This document shows positions 53,845-62,321 of a DNA stretch of 64,000 bases, piece by piece. Made by a program: the position numbers and the translations under genes. The notes beneath the pieces were generated by a model. It ran no database searches. It was given only the letters and a program-made list of their open reading frames with translations, and was not told the origin of the DNA. The stretch's first letter is position 1. Every line of letters starts with the position of its first letter. Source of the DNA: Pseudokineococcus lusitanus (GTDB lineage: Bacteria; Actinomycetota; Actinomycetes; Actinomycetales; Quadrisphaeraceae); NCBI RefSeq assembly GCF_003751265.1, contig NZ_RJKN01000008.1:62001-126000 (forward strand). The letters run 5' to 3'.

Positions 53845-56166
53845 TTGGACCGACATGAGGTGAGCGCCGCCCTGGGGGGCGTCCGCAGCGTCTTCCAGCC
53901 CATCGTCGACCTCGACACGGGCGCCGTCGTCGCCTACGAGGCGCTGGCCCGCGGGCCGCGGGGGACCGCGCTGGAGATGCCGTCCGACCTCTTCGACGCC
54001 GCCCGCGCGCACGGGCTCCTCGGCGAGCTCGACGGCGCCTGCCGCCGCGCGGCGCTGAGCGGCGCCGTCGACGCCGGCCTGCTGGCCCCGCTCACCCTCT
54101 TCGTCAACGTCGAGCCCGAGGTGCTCGACGCGGCACCGCTCGACGAGCTGCTCGCCCTCGCCGAGGGGGCGCCGGGCGACCTGCGCGTCGTCGTCGAGCT
54201 CACCGAGCGCGCCCTCGCGGCCCGCCCCGCCGAGCTGCTCCGCACCGTCGAGCGCGTCCGCTCCCTCGGGTGGGGCGTCGCGCTGGACGACGTCGGCGCC
54301 GAGGCGATGTCCCTCGCGCTCATGCCGCTGCTGCGCCCCGACGTCGTCAAGCTCGACCTGCGGCTCGTGCAGGACCGGCCCGGCCCCGCCGTCGCCCAGG
54401 TGATGAACGCCGTCAACGCCTACGCCGAGGAGACGGGCGCCGTCGTCCTCGCGGAGGGGATCGAGCACGAGGGCCACCTCCGCGCGGCCCGCGGGCTCGG
54501 CGCGCGCCTCGGGCAGGGCTGGCTCTTCGGCCGGCCCGGTCCGGGCCCCGTGGCCGGGCTGGCCGTCGGCGCGCTCGCGCTGCCCGCGCCGCCGCCCGTG
54601 CTCCCCGAGCGCTCGTCGCCCTTCGCCCTCCTGCCGCCCGGCACGCCGCTGCGGCGCTCCCCGAAGCGGCTGCTCATCGAGCTGTCCAAGCAGCTCGAGC
54701 GCGAGGCGCTGCGGCTGGGCGAGACCGCCGTCGTCGCCTCGACCTTCCAGGAGGCGCGCCACTTCACGCCCGCGACCGCCGGCCGCTACCGCGACCTCGT
54801 GGAGCGCACGGGCTTCGTCTGCGCCATCGGCGAGGACCTCCCGGCCGAGCCGGTGCCGGGCCTGCGAGGCGCCCACCTCGACCCGACGGACGCGGTCCGG
54901 GGCGAGTGGGACGTCGTCGTCCTCGGCCCCCACTTCTCCGCCGCGCTGCTGGCGCGCGACCTCGGCGACGACGGCCCCGACATGCAGCGCACCTTCGAGT
55001 ACGCGCTGACCTACCGGCGCAGCACGGTCGTCGCCGCGGCGTGCTCGCTGCTCTCCCGGGTGGCGCCGCGGGTGCCGACGGCCCCGGCCGTCCCGGGCGC
55101 GGTCGCGGGTGGTGCGCCGGCGGTCCTCGCGGCGTCCGTGCCCGGCACGACGACCGTGGTCGGGCCCACGGGGGCCGGCGAGGCGCTCCTGCACCGCGCG
55201 CTCGCGGCGACGACGAGCGGCGTCACCATCGCGGACGCCCGCCGCCCCGACATGCCGCTCGTGTACGTCAACGCCGCCTTCGAGCAGCTCTCCGGCCTGC
55301 GCGCCGAGCAGGTCCTCGGGCGCAACTGCCGCTTCCTCCAGGGCAGCGACACCGACCGCGGCGTCGTCGACGCCATCCGCGCCGCGCTCGCCGCCGGCCG
55401 CGAGTGGCACGGGACGCTGCTCAACCACCGCGGCCCCGACCGCGAGCCGTGGTGGAACGAGATCCACCTCTCGCCGGTCCTCGACGAGGACGGCCGGGTG
55501 CTGCAGTACATCGGCGTCCAGGACGACGTCACCCACCGCGTGCAGGCCGAGCGGCGGCTCGCGCAGGAGCGCGACCGCGCCGCCGGCTACCTGGAGCGGC
55601 TCGAGCGGCTGGCCGTCACCGACCCCCTGACCCGCCTCGCCAACCGGCGCGGGGTCGAGGAGGGCGTCGAGGAGGTCCTCGCCCGGGCCGACGCCACGGG
55701 GACCGCCGCGGCCCTGCTCTTCTGCGACCTCGACGGCTTCAAGGCCGTCAACGACCGCCACGGCCACGGGGTCGGGGACGCGCTGCTCGTGGCCGTCGCC
55801 GAGCGGCTGCGCGGGCGTCTGCGCGAGCACGACCTCCTGGCGCGGCCGGGCGGCGACGAGTTCCTCGTCGTCCTGCCCGGGCTCGTGCCCGCCACCGCCG
55901 CGGCGGACGCGGCGCGGGTGGCCGAGGAGCTCGCGGCGGACCTCGCCGCACCCCTCGTGCTGCCCGACGGCCGCCGCGTCGCCGTGGGCGCGAGCGTCGG
56001 CGTCGCCCTGCACCCCGACGACGGCGCCACCTTCCGCGACCTGCTGCACCACGCCGACGGGCGCATGTACGACGCCAAGCGGGCGCGGCGTGCCGCCGTC
56101 GTGCCCGGGCAGGCCGGCGCGCCCGCCCGCGAGCAGGTGGGGCCGGGGGCGACGGCGCCGGCCTGA
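53845..56166 (+). CDS. EAL-DICT-LOV-GGDEF light-type c-di-GMP signalling protein
   Basis: A 773-residue soluble protein with four domains. EAL (1-235): YEAL at 31-34, NVEPE, ELTER, DDVG, VKLDL, AEGIEH, GQGWLFGRP. DICT (about 255-405): ARHFTPATAGRYRDLVERT and WDVVVLGPHFSAALLARDL. LOV (about 450-565): GRNCRFLQG with the flavin-adduct Cys495, then LLNHR, WWNEIHLSPV and YIGVQDDV, so all flavin-contacting Asn, Arg and Gln residues appear. GGDEF (595-760): GGDEF at 669-673 with an RxxD site (REHD). Blue light is therefore a likely input for c-di-GMP turnover. A TTG at 53845 has AGGAG six bases upstream; a GTG at 53860 is an alternative. Confidence 0.9.
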   Translation: MDRHEVSAALGGVRSVFQPIVDLDTGAVVAYEALARGPRGTALEMPSDLFDAARAHGLLGELDGACRRAALSGAVDAGLLAPLTLFVNVEPEVLDAAPLDELLALAEGAPGDLRVVVELTERALAARPAELLRTVERVRSLGWGVALDDVGAEAMSLALMPLLRPDVVKLDLRLVQDRPGPAVAQVMNAVNAYAEETGAVVLAEGIEHEGHLRAARGLGARLGQGWLFGRPGPGPVAGLAVGALALPAPPPVLPERSSPFALLPPGTPLRRSPKRLLIELSKQLEREALRLGETAVVASTFQEARHFTPATAGRYRDLVERTGFVCAIGEDLPAEPVPGLRGAHLDPTDAVRGEWDVVVLGPHFSAALLARDLGDDGPDMQRTFEYALTYRRSTVVAAACSLLSRVAPRVPTAPAVPGAVAGGAPAVLAASVPGTTTVVGPTGAGEALLHRALAATTSGVTIADARRPDMPLVYVNAAFEQLSGLRAEQVLGRNCRFLQGSDTDRGVVDAIRAALAAGREWHGTLLNHRGPDREPWWNEIHLSPVLDEDGRVLQYIGVQDDVTHRVQAERRLAQERDRAAGYLERLERLAVTDPLTRLANRRGVEEGVEEVLARADATGTAAALLFCDLDGFKAVNDRHGHGVGDALLVAVAERLRGRLREHDLLARPGGDEFLVVLPGLVPATAAADAARVAEELAADLAAPLVLPDGRRVAVGASVGVALHPDDGATFRDLLHHADGRMYDAKRARRAAVVPGQAGAPAREQVGPGATAPA

Positions 56167-56261
56167 GACGCGCGTCACCCGGGCGGTCCACTGCCGCAGC
56201 GGTCCTCGGCATCGGGGAGGCCGACGAAGGCGGACGGGACGGACATGTGCGCGCCCACGAC

Positions 56262-56275
56262 CTGAAGCGCTTCAG
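56262..56275. promoter_or_regulatory. LacI operator palindrome
   Basis: CTGAAGCGCTTCAG is a perfect 14-bp palindrome with the central CG typical of LacI/GalR operators. It lies 29 bases upstream of the -35 element of the sugar importer genes. The LacI gene at 59964 in the same cluster is the likely binder. Confidence 0.65.
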
Positions 56276-56303
56276 TTCGTGACGGGATCGTGACCGGAGG
56301 GCG

Positions 56304-56332
56304 TTGATCGGGAGCCCGACGGGTGCTGTGAT
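56304..56332 (+). promoter_or_regulatory. Promoter of the alpha-glucoside importer operon
   Basis: A -35 TTGATC at 56304-56309 and -10 TGTGAT at 56327-56332 are separated by 17 bases, with the start codon about 42 bases downstream. This fits a vegetative sigma factor promoter. Confidence 0.45.
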
Positions 56333-56374
56333 CCCCTCCGCGAGGCGGCGAGGGCGCCGCCCGGAAGGAGACCC

Positions 56375-57772
56375 ATGAGCGTCCGTCAGACCACCCGCCG
56401 GACCCGGAGCGCCGCGGCCCTCGCCGCCGGGCTCGGTGTCCTCGTCGCCGTCAGCGGCTGCGCCTCGCAGGAGCAGGCCGGTGTCGGTGGCGGCGGGGAG
56501 AACACCGCCGGGGCCGAGGCCGCCGAGTCGGAGATCGACTGCACGCAGTTCGAGCAGTTCGGCGACACCGACGGCGCCGAGGTCGAGGTCTACACGACCA
56601 TCGTCGACCCCGAGTCGCAGTCCTTCATCGACGCCTTCGGCCCCTTCACCGAGTGCACCGGCATCGAGATCAACTACAACGGCTCGCGCCAGTTCGAGGC
56701 GCAGCTGCCGGTGCGCGTGCAGTCCGGCAACGCCCCCGACATCGCGTTCCTCCCGCAGCCGGGCCTGCTCGCCCAGATGGTGTCCACGGGCGCCGTCGTC
56801 GAGCCGCCGCAGGCCGTCGTCGACAACGTCGACCAGTACTTCAGCGAGGACTGGAAGAACTACGGCACGGTGGACGGCACCTTCTACGCCGCGCCGCTCG
56901 GGGCCAACGTCAAGTCCTTCGTCTGGTACTCGCCCAGCGCCTTCGAGGAGGCGGGCTACGAGATCCCCACCACGTGGGACGAGCTCATGACCCTCTCCGA
57001 CACCATCGCCGCCACGGGCGTCAAGCCCTGGTGCGCGGGCATCGCCTCCGGCGAGGCCACCGGCTGGCCGGCCACCGACTTCCTCGAGGACGTCGTCCTG
57101 CACGCGCAGGGCCCGGACGTCTACGACCAGTGGATCAACCACGAGATCCCGTTCAACGACCCGGCCATCGCCGAGTCGCTGGCGCAGGTCGGCACCGTCC
57201 TCAAGAACGACGAGTACGTCAACGGCGGCCTCGGCGACGTCCGCTCGGTCGCGTCGACGGAGTTCCAGGCGGCGGGCCTGCCGATCCTCGACGGCACGTG
57301 CTTCATGCACCGCCAGGCGAGCTTCTACCAGGCCAACTGGCCCGCGGGCACGGACGTGTCCGAGGACGGCGACGTCTTCGCCTTCCCCTTCCCGACCATC
57401 AACGAGGAGGTCGGCAACGCGGTCGTCGGCGGCGGCGAGTTCGTCGCGGCCTTCAACGAGGAGCCGGCCACGCAGGCCGTCCAGTACTGGCTGTCCACGG
57501 CCGACTGGGCCAACCTCAAGGCGCAGGCCTCCAACCCGGGCTGGCTCAACGCCAACCTCGAGCTGGACCCGGCCAACCTCAAGAGCCCGATCGACCAGCT
57601 CGCGGTCGAGCAGCTGCAGGACCCCGAGGTCACCTTCCGCTTCGACGCCTCGGACCTCATGCCGGCGCAGGTCGGCGCGGACGCCGAGTGGCAGCAGCTC
57701 ACGGACTGGATCGCCGCCGACCAGTCCGACGAGGACACGCTGAACAACATCGAGGCCGCCTGGCCCCAGTGA
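56375..57772 (+). CDS. ABC substrate-binding lipoprotein, alpha-glucoside type (AglE-like)
   Basis: A 465-residue lipoprotein, lipobox ending at Cys29. It follows the SBP family 1 pattern: EVEVYTTIVDPESQSFIDAFGPF, then GSRQFEAQLPVRVQSGNAPDIAFLPQPG in two segments, and WYSPSAFEEAGYEIPTTWDEL. The end runs GEFVAAFNEEPATQAVQYWLSTADW. These features, with the cytoplasmic-loop-rich first permease, match AglE/ThuE-type alpha-glucoside binding proteins. Probable ligands are maltose, trehalose, sucrose or similar. GGAAGGAG precedes the ATG. First gene of the operon under the CTGAAGCGCTTCAG operator. Confidence 0.9.
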   Translation: MSVRQTTRRTRSAAALAAGLGVLVAVSGCASQEQAGVGGGGENTAGAEAAESEIDCTQFEQFGDTDGAEVEVYTTIVDPESQSFIDAFGPFTECTGIEINYNGSRQFEAQLPVRVQSGNAPDIAFLPQPGLLAQMVSTGAVVEPPQAVVDNVDQYFSEDWKNYGTVDGTFYAAPLGANVKSFVWYSPSAFEEAGYEIPTTWDELMTLSDTIAATGVKPWCAGIASGEATGWPATDFLEDVVLHAQGPDVYDQWINHEIPFNDPAIAESLAQVGTVLKNDEYVNGGLGDVRSVASTEFQAAGLPILDGTCFMHRQASFYQANWPAGTDVSEDGDVFAFPFPTINEEVGNAVVGGGEFVAAFNEEPATQAVQYWLSTADWANLKAQASNPGWLNANLELDPANLKSPIDQLAVEQLQDPEVTFRFDASDLMPAQVGADAEWQQLTDWIAADQSDEDTLNNIEAAWPQ

Positions 57773-57853
57773 GCACGCGCCGAGGGCGTCGTCGGGCCGT
57801 GGGAACACGCGTCCGGCGGCGCCCTCGGCCGTCCCGCCCGCTGACGTAGCACC

Positions 57854-57870
57854 CCACGGCCCCGCCGTGG
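57854..57870. other. Intercistronic hairpin
   Basis: CCACGGC and GCCGTGG form a 7-bp stem with a CCC loop, 82 bases after the binding-protein stop and before the permease. It may protect the upstream message or partly end transcription, which would give more binding protein than permease. Confidence 0.4.
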
Positions 57871-57888
57871 CCCCCGCCGCCGGCCCCG

Positions 57889-57962
57889 GCCCGGCGGCCC
57901 CCCGCCGCCCGGCCCCGCCCGGCGGCCCCCCGCCGCCCGGCTCCGCCCGGCGGCCCCCCGCC
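57889..57962 (+). repeat. 28-bp tandem repeat, 2.6 copies, between importer genes
   Basis: The 18-mer GCCCGGCGGCCCCCCGCC starts at 57889, 57917 and 57945, an exact 28-base period; the ten bases between copies are GCCCGGCCCC and GCCCGGCTCC. It fills most of the 226-base gap between binding-protein and permease genes and is over 90 percent G+C. The reading frame stays open through it upstream of the permease start, but the composition looks like expansion rather than coding sequence. Confidence 0.75.
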
Positions 57963-57998
57963 CCTGGGTACCTCCCGGACCTGAGGAGACGCACGCCG

Positions 57999-58988
57999 AT
58001 GGACTTCCTGCTCGACGCGGAGACGACGCCGCACAAGCTCGTGCTGATGGTCGTGGCCATCGCGCTCTTCGTCGTCGTGATGGGCGCGATCCTGTTCGCC
58101 GTCGACAAGCCGAAGCGGGTGCCGAACTGGCTCCTCGTCCTCGGCTTCATCGGGCCGCCGCTGCTCATCATGGCGTTCGGCCTCGTGTACCCCGCCCTGC
58201 GGACGCTCTTCAACTCCTTCTTCAACGCCGACGGCTCGCAGTTCGTCGGGGTCGACAACTACACGGCGATCTTCAGCTCGGAGGGGCTGCAGGTGGTCCT
58301 GCGCAACACCGTGCTGTGGGTCGTCCTCGTGCCCCTGCTCGCGACGTTCTTCGGGCTCGTCTACGCGTACCTCGTCGACCGCACGCGCTTCGAGAACTTC
58401 GCCAAGATGCTCGTCTTCCTGCCGATGGCCATCTCCGGCGTCGCGGCCGGCCTCATCTGGCGGTTCGTCTACGAGTACCGGCCGGACCAGGAGGGCATCA
58501 ACCAGATCGGGCTGCTCAACCAGCTGCTCGTGTGGCTGGGCCTCGAGCCCCGGCAGTTCCTGCTCGACCAGCCCACCAACACGTTCTTCATCATCGTCGT
58601 CATGGTGTGGATCAACGCCGGCTTCGCCATGACGGTGCTGTCGGCCTCGATCAAGGCCATCCCCGACGACATCACCGAGGCGGCCCGGCTCGACGGGGTC
58701 TCGGGCATCGGCATGTTCCGCTACGTGACGGTGCCGAGCATCCGGCCCGCGCTCGTGGTCGTGCTCACCACGGTGGCCATCTCGACGCTGAAGGTCTTCG
58801 ACATCATCTACACGATGACCGGCAGCCAGTACGGCACCTCGGTCATCGCCACCGAGTTCTACTCGCAGACCTTCCGGCAGTTCAACGACGGGCTCGGTGC
58901 CGCGCTCGCGGTCCTGCTCTTCGTCCTCGTGATCCCGATCATCGCCTACAACGTCCGTCAGCTGCGGCTGTCCGAGGAGATCCGATGA
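57999..58988 (+). CDS. ABC sugar permease, AglF-like
   Basis: A 329-residue permease with six or seven helices. A first helix (KLVLMVVAIALFVVVMGAILF) precedes the usual set, a trait of the alpha-glucoside AglF/MalF type. The coupling loop is ITEAARLDGVSGIGMFRYVTVPSIRP, preceded by SIKAIPDD. I chose the ATG at 57999, which has TGAGGAG upstream and begins MDFLLDAETT; the frame continues 44 codons upstream through the repeat region but looks non-coding there. Works with the next permease and an ATPase encoded elsewhere. Confidence 0.9.
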   Translation: MDFLLDAETTPHKLVLMVVAIALFVVVMGAILFAVDKPKRVPNWLLVLGFIGPPLLIMAFGLVYPALRTLFNSFFNADGSQFVGVDNYTAIFSSEGLQVVLRNTVLWVVLVPLLATFFGLVYAYLVDRTRFENFAKMLVFLPMAISGVAAGLIWRFVYEYRPDQEGINQIGLLNQLLVWLGLEPRQFLLDQPTNTFFIIVVMVWINAGFAMTVLSASIKAIPDDITEAARLDGVSGIGMFRYVTVPSIRPALVVVLTTVAISTLKVFDIIYTMTGSQYGTSVIATEFYSQTFRQFNDGLGAALAVLLFVLVIPIIAYNVRQLRLSEEIR

Positions 58989-59929
58989 CGTCGACGACCC
59001 CCACGGTGGTGGGCCCGCAGACGGCGCAGGTCGACGCGCCCGTCGCCACGACGGAGAGCTGGCGGCAGCGCCGCAAGCGCCAGAAGGCCGAGGCGGCCGC
59101 CGAGCGGCTGTCCTCGCCGGTGGCGTCGACGATCGCGGTGCTCATCGCGATCCTTTGGAGCATCCCCACGCTCGGGCTCCTCGTGACGTCGTTCCGCACG
59201 GTCGACGACATCAACAGCTCGGGCTGGTGGACGGCGCTCTCCAACCCGCTCTTCTCGCAGTACAACTACGTCGAGGCGCTCTTCGGCGGCGGCGGGCTGG
59301 CCGACAACTTCGTCAACTCGGTCGTCATCACGCTGCCCGCGGTGCTCATCCCCATCACGCTGGCGCTGCTCGCGGCGTACGCCTTCGCGTGGATCCCCTT
59401 CAAGGGCCGCAACATCCTCTTCGTCGCGGTCTTCGCGCTCCAGATCGTCCCGCTCCAGGTGACGCTCGTCCCGCTGCTGACCATCTACGGCGACCTGGGG
59501 ATCGCGGGCTCGTTCTGGACGGTGTGGCTGTCGCACAGCATCTTCGCGCTGCCGCTGGCCATCTTCCTGCTGCACAACTTCATGAAGGACGTGCCGCCCT
59601 CGCTCGTCGAGGCGGCGCGCATGGACGGCGCCGGGCACGTGACGATCTTCTTCAAGGTGCTCCTGCCGCTGCTCACGCCGGCCATCGCCGCCTTCGGCGT
59701 CTTCCAGTTCCTCTGGGTCTGGAACGACCTGCTCGTGGCCCTGACCTTCGCGAGCAACGACGCGAGCCCCATGACGGCGGCCGTCGCGGACCTCGTGGGC
59801 ACCCGCGGCTCGGCCTGGTACCTGCTGTCGGCCGGCGCCTTCCTCACGATGATCGTCCCGCTGGCGGTCTTCCTCGGCCTGCAGCGGTTCTTCGTCCGCG
59901 GCCTGCTGGCGGGCTCGGTCAAGGGATGA
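58985..59929 (+). CDS. ABC sugar permease, AglG-like
   Basis: A 314-residue permease. A 40-residue charged cytoplasmic lead precedes six helices; the coupling loop reads LVEAARMDGAGHVTIFFKVLLPLLTP, the MalG-class EAA motif. The gene overlaps the first permease by four bases (ATGA). No ATPase gene follows, as is common in actinobacteria where one MsiK-type ATPase serves several sugar importers. Confidence 0.92.
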   Translation: MTSTTPTVVGPQTAQVDAPVATTESWRQRRKRQKAEAAAERLSSPVASTIAVLIAILWSIPTLGLLVTSFRTVDDINSSGWWTALSNPLFSQYNYVEALFGGGGLADNFVNSVVITLPAVLIPITLALLAAYAFAWIPFKGRNILFVAVFALQIVPLQVTLVPLLTIYGDLGIAGSFWTVWLSHSIFALPLAIFLLHNFMKDVPPSLVEAARMDGAGHVTIFFKVLLPLLTPAIAAFGVFQFLWVWNDLLVALTFASNDASPMTAAVADLVGTRGSAWYLLSAGAFLTMIVPLAVFLGLQRFFVRGLLAGSVKG

Positions 59930-59963
59930 CCGGCACGCCCGCCCCGGCGGGGGAGGTGCGGCC

Positions 59964-61025
59964 GTGGCACGCGTGACCATCGCCGACATCGCCCGCCGGG
60001 CGGGCGTCTCGACCGGGGCCGTGTCCTACGCCCTCAACGGGCGGCCGGGCGTCTCCGAGGCCACGCGCGAGCGGGTGCTCGAGGTCGCGCGGCAGCTGGA
60101 CTGGCACCCGCACAGCGCCGCCCGCTCCCTGTCGGGCGCCCGCACCCGCACGGTCGGCCTCGTCGTCACCCGGCCCGCCGAGACGCTGGGCACCGAGTCG
60201 TTCTTCATCCAGTTCGTCTCCGGGCTGGAGAGCGTGCTGGGCCCGTCCGGGCACGGCCTGCTGCTGCAGGTCGTGCCCGCGGCGGCGGCCGAGGAGGACA
60301 CCCTGCGCACGTGGGCGCGCGAGCGGCGGGTGGACGGCGTCGTCCTCCTCGACCCGCGGGTCGACGACCCGCGCGTCCCCCTCGTCCGCGAGCTGAGGAT
60401 GCCGTCGGTCGTCGTGGGGCACCCTTCCGTCGCGGGCGGGCTGCCGAGCGTGTGGAAGGACGACGCCGCCGCGGTGGCCGCGGCCGTGGACCACCTCGTG
60501 GGGCTCGGCCACACGCGCGTCGGGCGGGTGGCGGGCCCGGAGCGGCTCGGGCACACCGTCGTCCGCGACGACGCCTTCCGGGACGCCCTGGCGGCGAGCG
60601 GGGCCACGGGCGTCGTGCGGCACACCGACTTCACCGGACCGCGCGCCGCCGAGGCGACGCTGGCCCTCGCGGGCCCGGACGCCGGGGCCGGCGCCCCGAC
60701 CGCGCTGCTCTACGACAACGACGTCATGGCCGTGGCGGGACTGTCGGCCCTGGCCGGTGCCGGGCGCTCGGTGCCCGACGACGTCAGCCTCGTCGCCTGG
60801 GACGACTCCCCGCTCTGCCACGTGACGCATCCGGCGCTCACCGCGGTGGGGCACGACCTCGTGGGCTACGGCGCGGCCGTCGCCGACCTCCTCGTGCGGC
60901 AGGTGCGCGACGGCGACACCGGCCCCGTGGAGGTGCCCGCGCCCACCCTGCGGCTGCGGGCGAGCACGGCGCCGCCGCCCGGCGCGCGCCGCCGGGCGGC
61001 ACGGAGCCCCGCCCGGGCGGGCTGA
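59964..61025 (+). CDS. LacI-family regulator of the sugar importer
   Basis: A 353-residue LacI/GalR repressor. The helix-turn-helix TIADIARRAGVSTGAVSYALNG begins at residue 5, with hinge HPHSAARSLSGARTRTVGLV. The effector domain includes VDGVVLLDPRVDDPRVP, GLGHTRVGRVAGPERLGHT and DDVSLVAWDDSPLCHVTHPALT. It follows the AglG-like gene by 34 bases on the same strand and likely represses the operon through the palindrome at 56262-56275. The inducer is probably the transported sugar. The GTG start precedes the helix-turn-helix at the usual distance and GGGGGAGG lies upstream. Confidence 0.9.
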   Translation: MARVTIADIARRAGVSTGAVSYALNGRPGVSEATRERVLEVARQLDWHPHSAARSLSGARTRTVGLVVTRPAETLGTESFFIQFVSGLESVLGPSGHGLLLQVVPAAAAEEDTLRTWARERRVDGVVLLDPRVDDPRVPLVRELRMPSVVVGHPSVAGGLPSVWKDDAAAVAAAVDHLVGLGHTRVGRVAGPERLGHTVVRDDAFRDALAASGATGVVRHTDFTGPRAAEATLALAGPDAGAGAPTALLYDNDVMAVAGLSALAGAGRSVPDDVSLVAWDDSPLCHVTHPALTAVGHDLVGYGAAVADLLVRQVRDGDTGPVEVPAPTLRLRASTAPPPGARRRAARSPARAG

Positions 61026-61066
61026 GGCCGCCCACGCCCGCCCGCGCCCGCTCCGTCTCTACCCCG

Positions 61067-61083
61067 GCGAGGTCACACGTCGG
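61067..61083 (+). repeat. Short dispersed repeat, copy 1
   Basis: GCGAGGTCACACGTCGG, a partial copy of a short element found five times between 61 and 63.3 kb (shared core GG[TC]CACAC.TCG). It lies between the convergent LacI and nucleoside hydrolase genes. Confidence 0.4.
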
Positions 61084-61110
61084 TCGTGCGTCGTGGCCCG
61101 GGCCGGCGGG

Positions 61111-62118
61111 TCAGGTCAGGTGGTGCAGGAGGAGGCGCGAGACGGCGTCGGGGTCGGCGTCCACGGCGACGCGGGCGGTCCGCGCCCAGTCGGTGCGGGC
61201 CCGGGCGGTGCCGGCGGTCGTGTCGACGACGAGCTCCCCGCGCGTCAGCTCGCCCGCGGTCTCGACGCGGACACCCGCCTCGACCCACGTGCACAGCGAG
61301 GGGTCGAGGAGGGCCGCGACGGCGAGGGCGTCGTGGACGGCCGCCGCCTCCAGCCCGTCGGCGAGGCGCTGCTGGGCCGTGAGGTGCTCGAGCAGGGCGC
61401 CGACGGCACGGCCGCGCGGGTCGGCGGAGGCGCGCAGCGGCGCCGTCGTCGAGGCGTCGACGAGGGCCCGGTGGGTCGCGTCGAGCGGCACCACGCGCAG
61501 CGGCACCCCGGACTCCGTGACGCGACGGGCGGCGTCGGGGTCGCAGCGGAGGTTGAACTCCGCCCGCGGCTCGAGGTTCCCCTCGCAGAACGCCGCGCCG
61601 CCCATGAGGACGACCTCGCGGAGGTCCGCGGCTACCTCCGGGCGCAGGGCGAGGAGCGCGGCGACGGTCGTCAGCGGCCCGAGGGCCACGAGGACGACCT
61701 CACCGGGCCGCTCGGCCACGGCGTCGGCGATCACGTCGACCGCGGAGGCGGTCGCGACGGCCCGCGAGGACGCCGGCAGGTCGAGCCCGCCGAGCGCCCC
61801 GACGCCGTGGACCGGCTCGTCGCGCACCCGCAGCGCCCGCCCGAGCGGGCCGGCGGCCCCCCGCGCGAGGGGCAGGTCGGCCGGGGCGCCGGCGAGGTCG
61901 AGCACCCGGGCGGCGTTGGCGGTGACGACGTCGAGGGACGCGTTGCCGCCGACCGTCGTCACCGCGCGGAGGTCGAGCCCCGGCGCCGCCACGGCGAGCA
62001 GCAGCGCGACGGCGTCGTCGACCCCGGGGTCGCAGTCGACCACCACGGGCACCGGCGACGCCGGGTCGGCCGGCACGAGGGCGGGCAGCGGGCGGGGACG
62101 GTCGACGGGCGCGGTCAC
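61111..62118 (-). CDS. Inosine-uridine-type nucleoside hydrolase
   Basis: A 335-residue enzyme that splits ribonucleosides into base and ribose. The calcium-binding motif DCDPGVDDAVALL occupies residues 28-40. TTVGGNASLDVVTANA, VVLMGGAAFCEGNLEPRAEFN and the late HDALAVAALLDPSL, which supplies the last calcium ligand, complete the family pattern. The GTG at 62118 has GGTGGGG just upstream; a longer frame exists but its 43 extra residues cover the hairpin and repeats beyond. Stand-alone gene in salvage of purine or pyrimidine nucleosides. Confidence 0.9.
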   Translation of the reverse strand: MTAPVDRPRPLPALVPADPASPVPVVVDCDPGVDDAVALLLAVAAPGLDLRAVTTVGGNASLDVVTANAARVLDLAGAPADLPLARGAAGPLGRALRVRDEPVHGVGALGGLDLPASSRAVATASAVDVIADAVAERPGEVVLVALGPLTTVAALLALRPEVAADLREVVLMGGAAFCEGNLEPRAEFNLRCDPDAARRVTESGVPLRVVPLDATHRALVDASTTAPLRASADPRGRAVGALLEHLTAQQRLADGLEAAAVHDALAVAALLDPSLCTWVEAGVRVETAGELTRGELVVDTTAGTARARTDWARTARVAVDADPDAVSRLLLHHLT

Positions 62119-62165
62119 CGCCCCACCGTGCCGCACCCGTCGGCCCCGCGTCGTGCCCGGCTCCC

Positions 62166-62192
62166 GCGACGTGCGGCCGTGCCGCACGTCGC
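62166..62192. other. Perfect hairpin upstream of the nucleoside hydrolase
   Basis: GCGACGTGCGGC and its complement form a 12-bp perfect stem with a CGT loop, 48 bases ahead of the nucleoside hydrolase start on the reverse strand. It could end transcripts from the ABM-DivIVA gene or act in the hydrolase leader. The GCGACGTG arm resembles the dispersed repeat next to it. Confidence 0.45.
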
Positions 62193-62200
62193 CGGCCGTC

Positions 62201-62225
62201 CTCACCGCGACGTGTGGCCACGAGG
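62201..62225 (-). repeat. Short dispersed repeat, copy 2
   Basis: CTCACCGCGACGTGTGGCCACGAGG on the + strand; read on the reverse strand it carries the core TGGCCACACGTCGCGGTG. It is 19 bases from copy 3 in the same orientation. Confidence 0.5.
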
Positions 62226-62243
62226 CGTTCCACGAGGCCGCCC

Positions 62244-62267
62244 CCACCGCGAGGTGTGGCCATGACG
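62244..62267 (-). repeat. Short dispersed repeat, copy 3
   Basis: On the reverse strand this holds TGGCCACACCTCGCGGTGG, differing from copy 2 at one core position. It lies 55 bases past the stop of the ABM-DivIVA gene. Confidence 0.5.
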
Positions 62268-62321
62268 CGCGCGGGAGGGCGACGTCCGACGGCCCCCGGC
62301 CGGACGGGTGGGCGGCCGGGC

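Noticed and set aside
51547-56178. Open frame of over 1500 codons on the - strand
   Set aside because: It is antisense to the GH42 and EAL-DICT-LOV-GGDEF genes, which have intact motifs. The translation has no recognisable domain.
57889-57962. CRISPR-like array
   Set aside because: The repeats are contiguous tandem copies with ten-base intervals, nearly pure G+C, without unique spacers or cas genes.
57867-57998. 44 extra N-terminal residues on the first sugar permease
   Set aside because: The segment is the translation of the GC-only tandem repeat. The ATG at 57999 has TGAGGAG upstream and starts at the family's usual point.
62119-62247. 43-residue N-terminal extension of the nucleoside hydrolase
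   Set aside because: It would be encoded by the perfect hairpin and a dispersed repeat copy; the family starts just before the DCDPG motif.
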